Assembly (NCBI RefSeq): GCF_000685155.1
Contig: NZ_JMIY01000007.1
Span: forward strand, 72,745 to 136,744
Source: Candidatus Methanoperedens nitratireducens
Lineage (GTDB): Archaea > Halobacteriota > Methanosarcinia > Methanosarcinales > Methanoperedenaceae
DNA length: 64,000 nt
Direction of reading: 5' to 3'
Of the stretch, positions 9,260 through 17,670 are shown in pieces. A program made the translations under genes and the position numbers. Numbering within the stretch: position 1 is the stretch's first letter; the number at the start of each line of letters is the position of its first letter. The notes under the pieces were generated by a model, which was not told the origin of the DNA, did no database searches, and saw nothing but the letters and a program-made list of their open reading frames with translations.

Positions 9260-9300
9260 ATAAATATAAATACACATTAAGAAGAACATGTGATGAATTT

Positions 9301-9672
9301 ATGGCAGTAAAATTTCTAGATAAGCTCATTGGAAGCGGGAAGAAGGTAAAATCTGAGATCGAGGAGTATCAGGAACTTGATCTTTCTGAATTCGAAGAAG
9401 GTTTTAAGGATGAACCTACCAGTATGTTTATACGCGTAGCTGAGCTCACAGGGCTTGAGATACTGCCTGAATTAAAGAAGCAGATCTATGAAGGAAATGT
9501 TGTTTTTATTGATGTATCACCGGCAAAACATGACAAACTCCTCTTTGACAGGGCGATTAAAGACCTGAAACAGGTAGTTAACGATGTCCATGGTGATATT
9601 GCACTGATAAAAGAAGATCAGGTTATTGTAACACCGCGCAGTATCCGCATAGATAGACAGAAACTAAAGTGA
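9301..9672 (+). CDS. sepF: Archaeal SepF cell-division protein
   Basis: 123 aa (DUF552/SepF family). A short N-terminal amphipathic, basic stretch (KFLDKLIGSGKK) that can bind the membrane is followed by an acidic linker and the SepF core (about residues 40-120, with MFIRVAEL, GNVVFIDVSP and DIALIKEDQVIVTP). In archaea SepF anchors FtsZ to the membrane at the division site. The TGA overlaps the GTG start of the ZPR1 gene, indicating coupling. Confidence 0.93.
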   Translation: MAVKFLDKLIGSGKKVKSEIEEYQELDLSEFEEGFKDEPTSMFIRVAELTGLEILPELKKQIYEGNVVFIDVSPAKHDKLLFDRAIKDLKQVVNDVHGDIALIKEDQVIVTPRSIRIDRQKLK

Positions 9673-10253
9673 ACGCAGAGTACCCTTTGTTAATTACCAG
9701 AAATGCCTGCCCACTATGCAGCAGAGAACTTGTGACAAACTGGGTTCCTCACAATATTCCTTTTTTTGGTGATGTGATGCATATTACATCGATATGTGAA
9801 TGCGGATTTCGATACTCGGATACGTTGATCCTGACCCAGCGCGAGCCTGTACATTATGAGTTAAATGTAAAAAGCCAGGATGACCTTAATGCGCGGGTTG
9901 TGAGATCCACGTCAGGAACGATACGGATACCTGAACTCGGTATAGATATAGAACCAGGGTCAGCCTCTGAATCGTTTATATCGAATATAGAAGGTGTGCT
10001 TGATAGGGTAAAGGATATACTTGAGATGGTGACACGGTGGGGGGAAAAAGAAAAAACTGAGTGCGCAGAGCAACTTCTATCTTTAATTGAGAAAACAGGG
10101 GCTGGAGAGTATGAGATTACTGTTATAATCGAAGACCCGATGGGCAACAGTGCTATTATCGCAAAAAATGCAATCAGAAGGAAGCTCACAGATGAAGAAG
10201 CAGAACATCTGAGAACCGGAACTGTAATATTTGAAAAGGAGGCTTTGCCATAG
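9669..10253 (+). CDS. Archaeal ZPR1-type zinc-finger protein
   Basis: 194 aa, starting with GTG overlapping the sepF stop. A C4 zinc finger is built from CPLC (about residues 15-18) and CEC (about 43-45) with the diagnostic PFFGDV between them; the remainder is the ZPR1 beta-barrel (GIDIEPGSASESFISN). Eukaryotic ZPR1 is a chaperone of elongation factor 1A; the archaeal single-copy version may do the same. The 3' end carries AAAGGAGG (about 10235-10242), which serves as ribosome site for the next gene. Confidence 0.88.
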   Translation: MNAEYPLLITRNACPLCSRELVTNWVPHNIPFFGDVMHITSICECGFRYSDTLILTQREPVHYELNVKSQDDLNARVVRSTSGTIRIPELGIDIEPGSASESFISNIEGVLDRVKDILEMVTRWGEKEKTECAEQLLSLIEKTGAGEYEITVIIEDPMGNSAIIAKNAIRRKLTDEEAEHLRTGTVIFEKEALP

Positions 10254-11713
10254 AGGAAGGATCATACGATTTAAAGCCAATCACGGCGACATACGCAATT
10301 CTGGGAAGCGGAGGTATAGGCCTTGCCCTGGCAAATGAGCTTGGAACAAGGAATAAGAACATCATCCTCATAGATAATGATTCAGCAAAAATCGAAACAT
10401 TAAAAGAGCAAAACCTGAATGCTATACTGGGGGATATAGAAGATGCTGACATACTCGGTAAATTTGATTTCAGGCAGCTTAGATCTGTATTCATAATGAG
10501 TTCAGATATTGAGGCAAATAAGCATGCGCTAGCCTTTATAAGAAAAACAGCACCTGATGTTCAAATCGTTGCCAGGGCCAACGACTATCAGCAAAAAGAA
10601 GAGATGGAAACTACTGGCGCTGATCTTGTTGTCCTTCCTTCAAAACTTCCCCACAGGGCTATAGCTCTGGCCATAGTCCAGTACATCGAGAAGATCACTT
10701 CAGTTAAATTAGCCCAGGATTTAAAAAAATTAATAAGTAATGTGGGAGAAGGAAAATTTGCAATTATTGTTCACAATAACCCGGACCCTGATGCAATATC
10801 GAGTGCAATGGGCTTAAAAGAGATAGCCAGCAGTGTGGGAGTCAGGGCCGAGATACTCTATAATGGAAAGATAGGGCACCATGAGAATAAGGCTTTTATA
10901 AATCTGCTTGATATAGAATTAGATCAATCCAGAGATTTTAATGCTAAGGATTATAAAAAAATAGCCCTTATAGAATGTTCAATGCCAGGGGTGAATAACC
11001 TGCTCCCTCCTGATACGCAGGTCAGCATAGTAATAGACCACCACCAGGCAGATATAGGTGAAGTAAAGGCAGAGTATGTTGATATAAGACCCAATATAGG
11101 TGCAGCAGCCACTATAATGACAAAATATCTGCAGGATCTTGAGATACCTATCAAGACAGAGCTTGCCACCGCCCTTTTATACGGTATAAAGGTCGATACC
11201 AATGATTTCCAGAGGAACACAGACCCTGCAGATCTAACCGCAGCCGCGTACCTCTACCCCCTTGCAAACCATGATATATTAAGCAGGATCAAGACCCCTT
11301 CCAGATCAACCGAGGAGATTAATGTTCTCGGTGAGGCCATTAAGAACCGGGATATCAGAGGCAGTTATCTTATATCAAACGTTGGAACTATTCACGACAG
11401 GGATACACTTGCCCAGGCTGCTGATTATCTACTCAATCTTGAGGGAATAACCACGACCATTATATTCGGACTTGGTGAAGACCAAATCTATATATCAGGC
11501 AGAAGCCGGGATGTGCGAGTCAACATAGGCAAGGTAATGCAGGATGCTTTTGGGTCAGATAAAGCAGGAGGCCATGCTATGCTTGCAGGCGCACAGATCC
11601 CGCTTGGGGTGTTCGGAGGTACAAAGGATAAACAGACACTGATGAAACTCACTGAGGAGGTCGTGGTTAAACGACTACTCTCTGCCATAGGGATACAGAA
11701 AGAGTCAAGCTGA
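10250..11713 (+). CDS. TrkA-N Rossmann domain fused to DHH-DHHA1 phosphoesterase; apparent ATA start
   Basis: 487 aa if read from 10250. The N-terminus is a TrkA/KTN NAD-binding Rossmann fold (YAILGSGGIGLALANEL, then IILIDND), so translation must begin well upstream of the first ATG at 10496. No ATG, GTG or TTG lies between the stop at 10232-10234 and the Rossmann fold. The only position at correct distance from GGAGG (10238-10242) is ATA at 10250, overlapping the ZPR1 TAG as ATAG. Residues from about 165 form a DHH phosphoesterase (NPDPDAISSAMG, then IDHHQA) and a C-terminal DHHA1 domain (DKAGGHAMLAGAQIP). Related archaeal proteins probably hydrolyse cyclic dinucleotides or nanoRNA under ligand control. 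Assembly error at 10252 cannot be excluded. Confidence 0.88.
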   Translation: MEEGSYDLKPITATYAILGSGGIGLALANELGTRNKNIILIDNDSAKIETLKEQNLNAILGDIEDADILGKFDFRQLRSVFIMSSDIEANKHALAFIRKTAPDVQIVARANDYQQKEEMETTGADLVVLPSKLPHRAIALAIVQYIEKITSVKLAQDLKKLISNVGEGKFAIIVHNNPDPDAISSAMGLKEIASSVGVRAEILYNGKIGHHENKAFINLLDIELDQSRDFNAKDYKKIALIECSMPGVNNLLPPDTQVSIVIDHHQADIGEVKAEYVDIRPNIGAAATIMTKYLQDLEIPIKTELATALLYGIKVDTNDFQRNTDPADLTAAAYLYPLANHDILSRIKTPSRSTEEINVLGEAIKNRDIRGSYLISNVGTIHDRDTLAQAADYLLNLEGITTTIIFGLGEDQIYISGRSRDVRVNIGKVMQDAFGSDKAGGHAMLAGAQIPLGVFGGTKDKQTLMKLTEEVVVKRLLSAIGIQKESS

Positions 11714-11731
11714 TATAAACACCGAACTCAA

Positions 11732-11788
11732 AACGAACTGGTACGAACTCATCAGCCCGAGTTCGTATCGAGTTCGTACCAGTTCGTT
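11732..11788. repeat. Perfect 19-bp inverted repeat between the DHH gene and alaS
   Basis: AACGAACTGGTACGAACTC at 11732-11750 pairs exactly with its reverse complement at 11770-11788 across a 19-nt loop that itself repeats part of the arm (GAGTTCGTATC). It starts 19 nt after the DHH stop codon and about 100 nt before alaS. It could be an RNA terminator or processing hairpin, or a DNA site for a dimeric protein. No U-run follows directly. Confidence 0.9.
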
Positions 11789-11892
11789 GTTAATACTGCT
11801 AAAATATCCAATTATATTAACCAACGTAAATTGAAACGGTCTCGATTTTTAAAAACTATTATGTATTACAATTACAATTAATATTCCATAAT

Positions 11893-14640
11893 ATGCTAGA
11901 GGACGAGTACCAACTGGATTATTTTAAAGAGAACGGCTTTGTGCGAAAACAGTGTCCCGGATGCGGCAAGAACTTCTGGACGCGGGATCACGAGCGTGAG
12001 CTCTGCGGGGACCCGCCGTGTGTATCATACTCATTTATTGGCAACCCTGTGTTCAAGAAAGAATACGATATACCCTCCATGCGTGAGACGTATCTATCTT
12101 TTTTTGAAAGGCACGGGCACACGCGGGTGAAGCGTTACCCTGTTATCGCACGCTGGCGTGATGATATCTACCTAACAATAGCATCGATTGCGGATTTCCA
12201 GCCCTTTGTTACATCAGGGCTTGTCCCGCCTCCTGCAAATCCCCTGACCGTTTCCCAGCCGTGTATCCGTCTTGATGACCTCGATGCAGTGGGGCGAAGC
12301 GGACGCCATCTTACAAACTTTGAGATGATGGCCCATCATGTCTTCAATTCAAGAGGAAATGAGATCTACTGGAAGGACAGAACAGTGGAGTTATGCGATA
12401 CCCTCTTATCAGAACTCGGTCTTGACCTGAACGCAGTGACGTATAAAGAATCGCCGTGGGCAGGAGGGGGGAATGCAGGTCCGAGCGTAGAAGTACTTGT
12501 CGGCGGGCTTGAGCTTGCCACGCTTGTCTTCATGAACCTGAAACAGACAAAAGGCGGCCCGATAGATATCAAAGGTGAGAGTTATGAGAAGATGGATACC
12601 TATATTGTGGATACAGGCTACGGGCTTGAGAGGTTTGTCTGGGCCTCCAAAGGCTCACCTACCATATACGATGCTGTATTTCCAAATATCGTTGCCGGAC
12701 TTATGGAGCTTGCAGGGCTGGAGCACTCAATAGAGAATCCAGAGTATGCGCGCATATTCTCACAGAATGCAAGATTTGCAGGTGTAATGGATATCAGCGG
12801 GCAGGCAAATCTCCTCCAGTTGAGAAGGAAAGTTGCAGAAAGCATCGGCACTACTGTTGAAAAGCTTCAGGAGATTATGGAGCCTGTAGAAACGGTCTAT
12901 GCTATTACAGATCACTCAAGATGCCTTGCATTCATGCTGGGTGACGGCATCATCCCATCCAATGTAAAGGCAGGTTACCTTGCGCGGCTTGTGCTTCGAA
13001 GGACGCTTCGCATGATGAGGGATCTTGGAATAAAAGTGCCGCTCTCCGATATTGTAGAGATGCAGATAAGGAACCTCCCGGAGTATCCTGAGTTCAGGGA
13101 GAGGATTGATACGATCAGGGAGATCCTCATGCTTGAGGAAGAGAAGTTCGCTGATACGATACAGCGCGGCTCAAGACTGGTCAGGAAGACAGCCCTTCAC
13201 TTCAAAGAAAAAAAGCAGAGTATGCCACTTGGAGAATTGATCCTGCTGTACGACACGCACGGTATCCCGCCTGAGATAACACGCGAAGTGGCAAAAGAAG
13301 AAGGAGTTGATGTTGAATTACCTGATACCTTCTATTCGCTTGTGGCGAAGAAACACTGCAAGGCAGAGGAAGAGGAGAAACAGGCTCTGCCGCTGGATAT
13401 TCCGCCCACGAGGAAACTGTACTATGAACATCCTGCTCAATCAGAGTTTGAGGCTACTGTTATTGAGGTCATCGGGAATAAGATAATCCTTGACCAGACA
13501 TTATTCTATCCTGAGGGAGGAGGGCAGCCTGCTGACCACGGCACGTTATCTCTTGATGATATCGCTGTGAACGTGGTGGATGCCCAGATCACCAATGGCA
13601 TCATCCTCCATGAGACCGACTCAAGTTTCGGGTTTAAGAAAGGGGATACCGTAAAAGGAAAAATTGATATGGAGCGAAGGCTTGCACATATGCGCCACCA
13701 CACAGCCACGCATATCGTTAATGAGGCTGCTAAATCCGTCCTCGGAAGACATGTATGGCAGACAGGTGCACAGAAATCCACAGACAGGGCAAGGCTTGAC
13801 CTTACCCATTATAAACGTATCTCTGATTCTGAGTTCAGAGAAATAGAACTGCTTGCAAATAGAGTAGTAATGCAGGATCTGCCTGTGATCATTAAATGGA
13901 TGGACAGGGTTGAGGCGGAGAAGCGATACGGTTTTGTGCTGTACCAGGGCGGCGTCCCTCCAGGAAAGGAGATACGCATCCTGAAGGTCGGGAACGATGT
14001 GGAGGCATGCGGCGGGTTGCATGTCCCAAATACAGGAATAATCGGCCCTATCAAGCTCATCAAGACTGAGAGGATACAGGATGGCGTAGAACGCATCGAG
14101 TTCTCAGCAGGAGAGGCCGCTGTAAAACATATACAGGAGAGGGATGAGTTGCTGAACAGATCAGCAGAAACACTTCGGGTCACGCCTGAGCAGTTGCCAG
14201 ATACAGTCAACCGCTTCTTCGAGGAATGGAAGGACCTGAAGAAAGAGAGCGAGCGCCTCAAGGCTGAATTGGCAGAAGTGCGGGTAAAGGCCATAATGAG
14301 CGAGGCAGTGGGAATAAACGGCTTAAGAGTGATCTCAAAGAAGATCCCGCAGGCAGATGTGGATGAGCTGATAAAGGCAGCCACAGAGTTCAGTAAGGAT
14401 GATGATATGGTGGCAATCCTGGCAAGCGATCTTGGCGGTGTTAAGCTTGTTGTCTCAGCAGGCGGGCACGCCCAGAAGTTAGGTATCAATTCAGGTGCAA
14501 TAGTGCGCGAGATATCAAAACTTGTCGGCGGTGGAGGGGGAGGCAGGCCAGGTATAGCGCAGGGAGGAGGGACTGATGCAGGGAAGATTGATGAGGCGCT
14601 GAGGAGGGGAGTGGAACTGGTGAGGGAGAGGGTGGAATAA
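11893..14640 (+). CDS. alaS: Alanyl-tRNA synthetase, archaeal type
   Basis: 915 aa. An N-terminal zinc-binding extension (CPGCGKNFW and CGDPPC, typical of archaeal AlaRS) precedes the class II catalytic domain (about 60-470), the tRNA-recognition region, the editing domain with the HMRHHTATH motif (about residues 596-604) and its partner CGGLH, and a C-Ala domain ending in a glycine-rich GGGGGGRPGIAQGG. It charges tRNA-Ala and clears Ser/Gly mischarging. A TATA-like TTTTTAAAAA at about 11846-11855 suggests a leader of about 20 nt. Confidence 0.97.
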   Translation: MLEDEYQLDYFKENGFVRKQCPGCGKNFWTRDHERELCGDPPCVSYSFIGNPVFKKEYDIPSMRETYLSFFERHGHTRVKRYPVIARWRDDIYLTIASIADFQPFVTSGLVPPPANPLTVSQPCIRLDDLDAVGRSGRHLTNFEMMAHHVFNSRGNEIYWKDRTVELCDTLLSELGLDLNAVTYKESPWAGGGNAGPSVEVLVGGLELATLVFMNLKQTKGGPIDIKGESYEKMDTYIVDTGYGLERFVWASKGSPTIYDAVFPNIVAGLMELAGLEHSIENPEYARIFSQNARFAGVMDISGQANLLQLRRKVAESIGTTVEKLQEIMEPVETVYAITDHSRCLAFMLGDGIIPSNVKAGYLARLVLRRTLRMMRDLGIKVPLSDIVEMQIRNLPEYPEFRERIDTIREILMLEEEKFADTIQRGSRLVRKTALHFKEKKQSMPLGELILLYDTHGIPPEITREVAKEEGVDVELPDTFYSLVAKKHCKAEEEEKQALPLDIPPTRKLYYEHPAQSEFEATVIEVIGNKIILDQTLFYPEGGGQPADHGTLSLDDIAVNVVDAQITNGIILHETDSSFGFKKGDTVKGKIDMERRLAHMRHHTATHIVNEAAKSVLGRHVWQTGAQKSTDRARLDLTHYKRISDSEFREIELLANRVVMQDLPVIIKWMDRVEAEKRYGFVLYQGGVPPGKEIRILKVGNDVEACGGLHVPNTGIIGPIKLIKTERIQDGVERIEFSAGEAAVKHIQERDELLNRSAETLRVTPEQLPDTVNRFFEEWKDLKKESERLKAELAEVRVKAIMSEAVGINGLRVISKKIPQADVDELIKAATEFSKDDDMVAILASDLGGVKLVVSAGGHAQKLGINSGAIVREISKLVGGGGGGRPGIAQGGGTDAGKIDEALRRGVELVRERVE

Positions 14641-14647
14641 GTATCCT

Positions 14648-15544
14648 ATGAGAATAATGGTTGCCGAATACGCAGTAGGCGAAGGCATTCACGAGTTCAC
14701 GCCAGAGGGCAGGGCTATGCTCCGTACTCTTGTCAGGAGTTTTGCTTCATGCGGTCATGAGGTGTTCTATCCAACAGCAGGTACGCAGCTTGATGAAGGA
14801 GCCGGCATAAGGGCAGAGGATTTTGAGGAATCAATCACAAGAATATCAAAACAATGTGATGCAGGACTCATAATTGCCCCGGATGAGATTCTGGGCGATC
14901 TTACTGAATTAGTGGAGGAGAACACGGTAAACCTCGGATGTCCTGCTGACTCGGTACGTCTGTGTGCTGATAAGCTTAAATGTACCAGCATACTCTCACA
15001 GGAGAAAATCCCTGTGCCTGAAACAATCGAAAGCGGGGAATATAAGGGGGACTACGTGATAAAACCCAGGTCTGGATGCGCATCTGATGGAATTCATAGA
15101 AGCGTTTCTGGCAGATTAAAAGAAGGCTTCATAGCTACGCAGTTTATTGAAGGTGAACACTTAAGCGTAAGTATAATAACAGGACGAACACAGCTTCCCC
15201 TCACGGTTAACAGACAATTGATTGATATCAACAACACAATTTCATATAAAGGCGGGACAGTGCCGTACTACTGCGCCAGGAATAGTGAGATTGTTGAGAT
15301 AGCAAAAAAGGCGTTAGAACTCCTTGGATGCAGGGGATATGCAGGTGTGGATATAGTGCTTGGCGATAGGCCATACGTGGTTGATGTTAACCCGAGACCG
15401 ACCACATCTATAATCGGGATAAGCAGGGTGATCGGGACTGAAATAGCTGACTTGATCTTAAAATCAAGATTCGGGGAGCTTCCTCACAAAGTTGATGTAA
15501 ATGGCAGTTTCACTTTTAAAAAAGACGAATTATTCAGGCTTTAA
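14648..15544 (+). CDS. mfnD: ATP-grasp enzyme, probable tyramine-L-glutamate ligase (methanofuran synthesis)
   Basis: 298 aa, starting 7 nt after alaS. The ATP-grasp core shows YVIKPRSGCASDG (about residues 136-148), the acidic segment QFIEGEHLSVS and the metal-binding VDVNPRPTTS near 263-272. The N-terminal region (AEYAVGEGIHEFTPEGRAML) resembles MfnD of methanogens, which joins tyramine to glutamate in the methanofuran side chain. Another ATP-grasp amide ligase is possible; assignment rests on overall similarity and archaeal context. It overlaps the convergent flippase-like gene by 15 nt. Confidence 0.7.
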   Translation: MRIMVAEYAVGEGIHEFTPEGRAMLRTLVRSFASCGHEVFYPTAGTQLDEGAGIRAEDFEESITRISKQCDAGLIIAPDEILGDLTELVEENTVNLGCPADSVRLCADKLKCTSILSQEKIPVPETIESGEYKGDYVIKPRSGCASDGIHRSVSGRLKEGFIATQFIEGEHLSVSIITGRTQLPLTVNRQLIDINNTISYKGGTVPYYCARNSEIVEIAKKALELLGCRGYAGVDIVLGDRPYVVDVNPRPTTSIIGISRVIGTEIADLILKSRFGELPHKVDVNGSFTFKKDELFRL

Positions 15545-16552
15545 TGATGCTCTCAAATAAAATGCTCCGACTACTGTGTTAAGCACATAGGATACGAGCC
15601 TGTAGAGCCATGTTGCAACCACTGCAACCTCAATTGGTACTCCGCTGAATATAAAAAGATATGCCATAGTCCCATCCACTACACCCAGTCCGCCTGGAAG
15701 GAAAAGAGGAAGCCACCCGCTTATCATTGAGATCGTATAGGTGATGACCATTATACTGATATGGATATCTGTCTCTCCTAAGGAGAGAAACACTGCATAT
15801 ATTGCCAGGATATCAAAAACCCAGCCAAGAAAAGAGAATAATGTGGCTTTAATAATACCGCTTCTATTATTGTGTATGTTCCTCAGACCCCCGTGAAAAG
15901 AATTAATCGACTCCTCGACAGCATCGGCATAGGCTCTGTGATCAAAACCTTTTTTCACAAATCCGATGAAGGGAGCAAAGAATCGGATCAATGAATGAAC
16001 AAATGAAGAGAGCTTGTCTTTCCTGATATAGAAATAGATGACCAGACCGAAAGTGCTAAAAGCAAGTCCAATAGAGAACATCAAAGCTATTACCTGCCAC
16101 GTTCCAAAACTTACTCCTGGTCTGGAGAACAGTAGTCCTACACCCAGACCGCCAATAACCAGAAAAGGGAACATATTCAGCATCCTCTGAGAGACAACCC
16201 CGGCAAAGCATTCTGCCTTGCTGGTGCATGTATCTCTTCCGAGTAGCATCGCCTTTACAGGTTCACCGCCTGTCCCGAATGTCGGAGTGATGTTGTTGAT
16301 GAAGGTCCCTGCCATATAGAATTTAAATAATTTGTAAATACTGATATCCGCAGAGATCAGGAATTTCCAGGTTATTGTGAAAGCTATGATGTTTAGAAAA
16401 TTGAACAAAATCACCAGAAGAAAAAGTGGCTTGCTGACATTACTTATTCGAGAAATAAACGTCTCAAGCCCTACTTCGTTCGTGAAAGCTGCCAGGATTA
16501 CCCCGCCTATAATTACCACAAACCAGATGTTCTTTGTTCTGAATCGTTCCAT
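15530..16552 (-). CDS. Multi-span membrane protein, lysylphosphatidylglycerol-synthase/flippase-like (UPF0104)
   Basis: 340 aa with about eight hydrophobic segments. It shows the LPG_synthase_TM signature: GTFINNITPTFGTGGEPVKA (about residues 86-105), GWLPLFLPGGLGVVDG and a final YRLVSYVLNTVVGA. The soluble aminoacyl-transferase half of MprF is absent, as in most archaeal members, which are thought to move or modify membrane lipids. It is transcribed divergently from the small gene at 16678. Confidence 0.85.
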   Translation of the reverse strand: MERFRTKNIWFVVIIGGVILAAFTNEVGLETFISRISNVSKPLFLLVILFNFLNIIAFTITWKFLISADISIYKLFKFYMAGTFINNITPTFGTGGEPVKAMLLGRDTCTSKAECFAGVVSQRMLNMFPFLVIGGLGVGLLFSRPGVSFGTWQVIALMFSIGLAFSTFGLVIYFYIRKDKLSSFVHSLIRFFAPFIGFVKKGFDHRAYADAVEESINSFHGGLRNIHNNRSGIIKATLFSFLGWVFDILAIYAVFLSLGETDIHISIMVITYTISMISGWLPLFLPGGLGVVDGTMAYLFIFSGVPIEVAVVATWLYRLVSYVLNTVVGAFYLRASLKPE

Positions 16553-16677
16553 GAGATCTTCTCGATACTTGTACTAACAGTAAATAAAATTGCTGGTGCA
16601 TTAAAGTCAAATAATTTAAATATATAAAAGTAATAGCGTCTTGTGCCAATTTAATTCTAAAGGCAGAGGGTACATAT

Positions 16678-17031
16678 ATGGATGAAGATGCGATGTTTAA
16701 GGCGTTATTAAAGAATAAACCTCAACAGCAAAAAAAACAGGCTCTTGTAAAAGAGGATATTAAAGAAACTGTTCCTGCTACTAATCCTGTAGATATTCAC
16801 AAAAACGGTGAGAAAATGCAGGATATACATGCAGTACAGGCCGCAGGTACTTACGAGAATAAGGAATTGATAATGCAGGCTGAACTTATAGAAGGATCAA
16901 TAAAAAACCTGATTATAAGTGTTGACAGGGTGCATAATCTGTTAAGAACATTAATCGCTCCAGTGCTGGTATTGATTCTTATTGTCGGGATAGCAGTTCT
17001 AATTCTACTGGGCAGCCAGATTATGTTTTAG
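16678..17031 (+). CDS. Small tail-anchored membrane protein, function unknown
   Basis: 117 aa: a lysine/glutamine-rich, probably disordered N-terminal half (residues 1-60), a helical stretch (70-95) and a single C-terminal membrane segment (about 95-114, LIAPVLVLILIVGIAVLILL). A TATA-like TTAAATATATAAAAG (about 16614-16628) and a GAGGGTA site upstream support expression. I do not recognise a family. Confidence 0.6.
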   Translation: MDEDAMFKALLKNKPQQQKKQALVKEDIKETVPATNPVDIHKNGEKMQDIHAVQAAGTYENKELIMQAELIEGSIKNLIISVDRVHNLLRTLIAPVLVLILIVGIAVLILLGSQIMF

Positions 17032-17042
17032 TTAAGTAGTAA

Positions 17043-17110
17043 AGTGGGCAGATTGTGGTAGGATAGGAAGGAGATGAAATCTGTTAAAAAAGATTTTTTA
17101 TCTGCCCACT
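17043..17110. repeat. Nested inverted repeat (11-bp outer, 6-bp inner stem)
   Basis: AGTGGGCAGAT at 17043-17053 pairs perfectly with ATCTGCCCACT at 17100-17110; inside, AAATCT (17077-17082) pairs with AGATTT (17091-17096). It lies just after the stop of the small membrane-protein gene and may be its terminator or mark the edge of the accessory island that begins here. A 23-codon frame starting inside it (17075) has a poorly spaced ribosome site and is probably not a gene. Confidence 0.75.
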
Positions 17111-17112
17111 AC

Positions 17113-17134
17113 TTGTTCGTATATAAACGAACAA
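17113..17134. promoter_or_regulatory. Palindrome TTGTTCGT-N6-ACGAACAA
   Basis: Eight-base arms with a 6-nt AT spacer, immediately after the nested repeat and before a TATA-like CTATTTATAG (about 17136-17145). The symmetry suits a dimeric repressor controlling the small genes that follow. Inference only. Confidence 0.45.
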
Positions 17135-17184
17135 ACTATTTATAGGTTACGGACGTATATATCAAACAATTATTATATTCTGGT

Positions 17185-17238
17185 TAAAAACCACAGGGTC
17201 TGCTATGAATGATGTTCATAGATGAAAATGAAAAAAGC
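17185..17238 (+). repeat. Copy A of a hairpin-plus-ORF-start repeat (second copy at 27.1 kb)
   Basis: From AACCACAG (17189) to about 17238 the sequence matches 27143-27191 closely, with scattered single-base differences. Both copies contain TGGT-N5/6-ACCA around a TATA-like core and the stem TATGAAY-N3-GTTCATA. In both, the frame after the stem encodes F-I-[DN]-E-[NH]-E-K-[SA]-V. This looks like the 5' end of a repeated gene family with its promoter. Confidence 0.7.
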
Positions 17239-17340
17239 GTAGATAACGGACTTTTTCAGAAAAGTATAGAAAGGTTAATGAAATTAAAAGAAGTAAGGTA
17301 TATTACTGGACTTTCGCTGGAGGAGATTAAAAACGCTTAG
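17209..17340 (+). CDS. Small ORF or gene remnant following repeat copy A
   Basis: 43 codons from the ATG pair at 17209/17212, ending TAG at 17338-17340. The product contains FIDENEKSVDNG and a C-terminal MKLKEVRYITGLSLEEIKN; the last part resembles the C-terminal tail of Rpn/PD-(D/E)XK recombination nucleases, so it may be a head-to-tail remnant of a larger gene. The start codon sits inside the palindrome of the repeat, which would hide it in RNA. Function unknown. Confidence 0.4.
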   Translation: MMFIDENEKSVDNGLFQKSIERLMKLKEVRYITGLSLEEIKNA

Positions 17341-17428
17341 TAAAATTTATTAAGAATATGAGGAAATAGGAATGGATAGAATAGAGGGATTGTATTAAAA
17401 CTGAGCAATAAAGAAGGAGAATAAAAAT

Positions 17429-17608
17429 ATGAAAAATGTTGAAATGTCGGTAGATGGAAATATCTTAACAATCAGGGTGGATTTAACTAAAGAATTCGGC
17501 CCTTCATCATCAGGGAAAACGATTATTATCGCCTCGTCTGAAGGTAATCAATCCGTTCCTGGGAAGGAAGCGGTCAAGGTCGGGCTGAATGTGTATAAGA
17601 AGAAATGA
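17429..17608 (+). CDS. Conserved 59-aa protein of unknown function
   Basis: Ribosome site AAGGAGA lies 8 nt upstream. The sequence (start MKNVEMSVDGN, then ILTIRVDLTKEFGPSSSGKT, SEGNQSVPGKE, ending GLNVYKKK) matches a small all-beta protein I recall in both bacteria and archaea, usually annotated as hypothetical. No catalytic motif or membrane segment. It lies 60 nt before the hsdR fragment and may be an independent gene of the accessory island. Confidence 0.75.
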   Translation: MKNVEMSVDGNILTIRVDLTKEFGPSSSGKTIIIASSEGNQSVPGKEAVKVGLNVYKKK

Positions 17609-17646
17609 CCTGTATTTGAAGTAATAATGAACAATGTACAGAGCAA

Positions 17647-17670
17647 TTTAAAAGGGAACGTTCTTTTAAA
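17647..17670. promoter_or_regulatory. Dyad directly before the hsdR start
   Basis: TTTAAAA (17647-17653) and TTTTAAA (17664-17670) flank the palindrome GAACGTTC (17656-17663), ending at the base before ATG 17671. A dimeric regulator bound here would block translation or a leaderless transcript. The TTTAAAA arm could also serve as a TATA element. Confidence 0.4.

Noticed and set aside
13809-14489. 226-codon minus-strand frame inside alaS
   Set aside because: Antisense shadow with serine-rich composition typical of reversed coding DNA.
17075-17146. 23-codon frame inside the nested repeat
   Set aside because: Ribosome site too close to ATG and sequence explained by inverted repeats.
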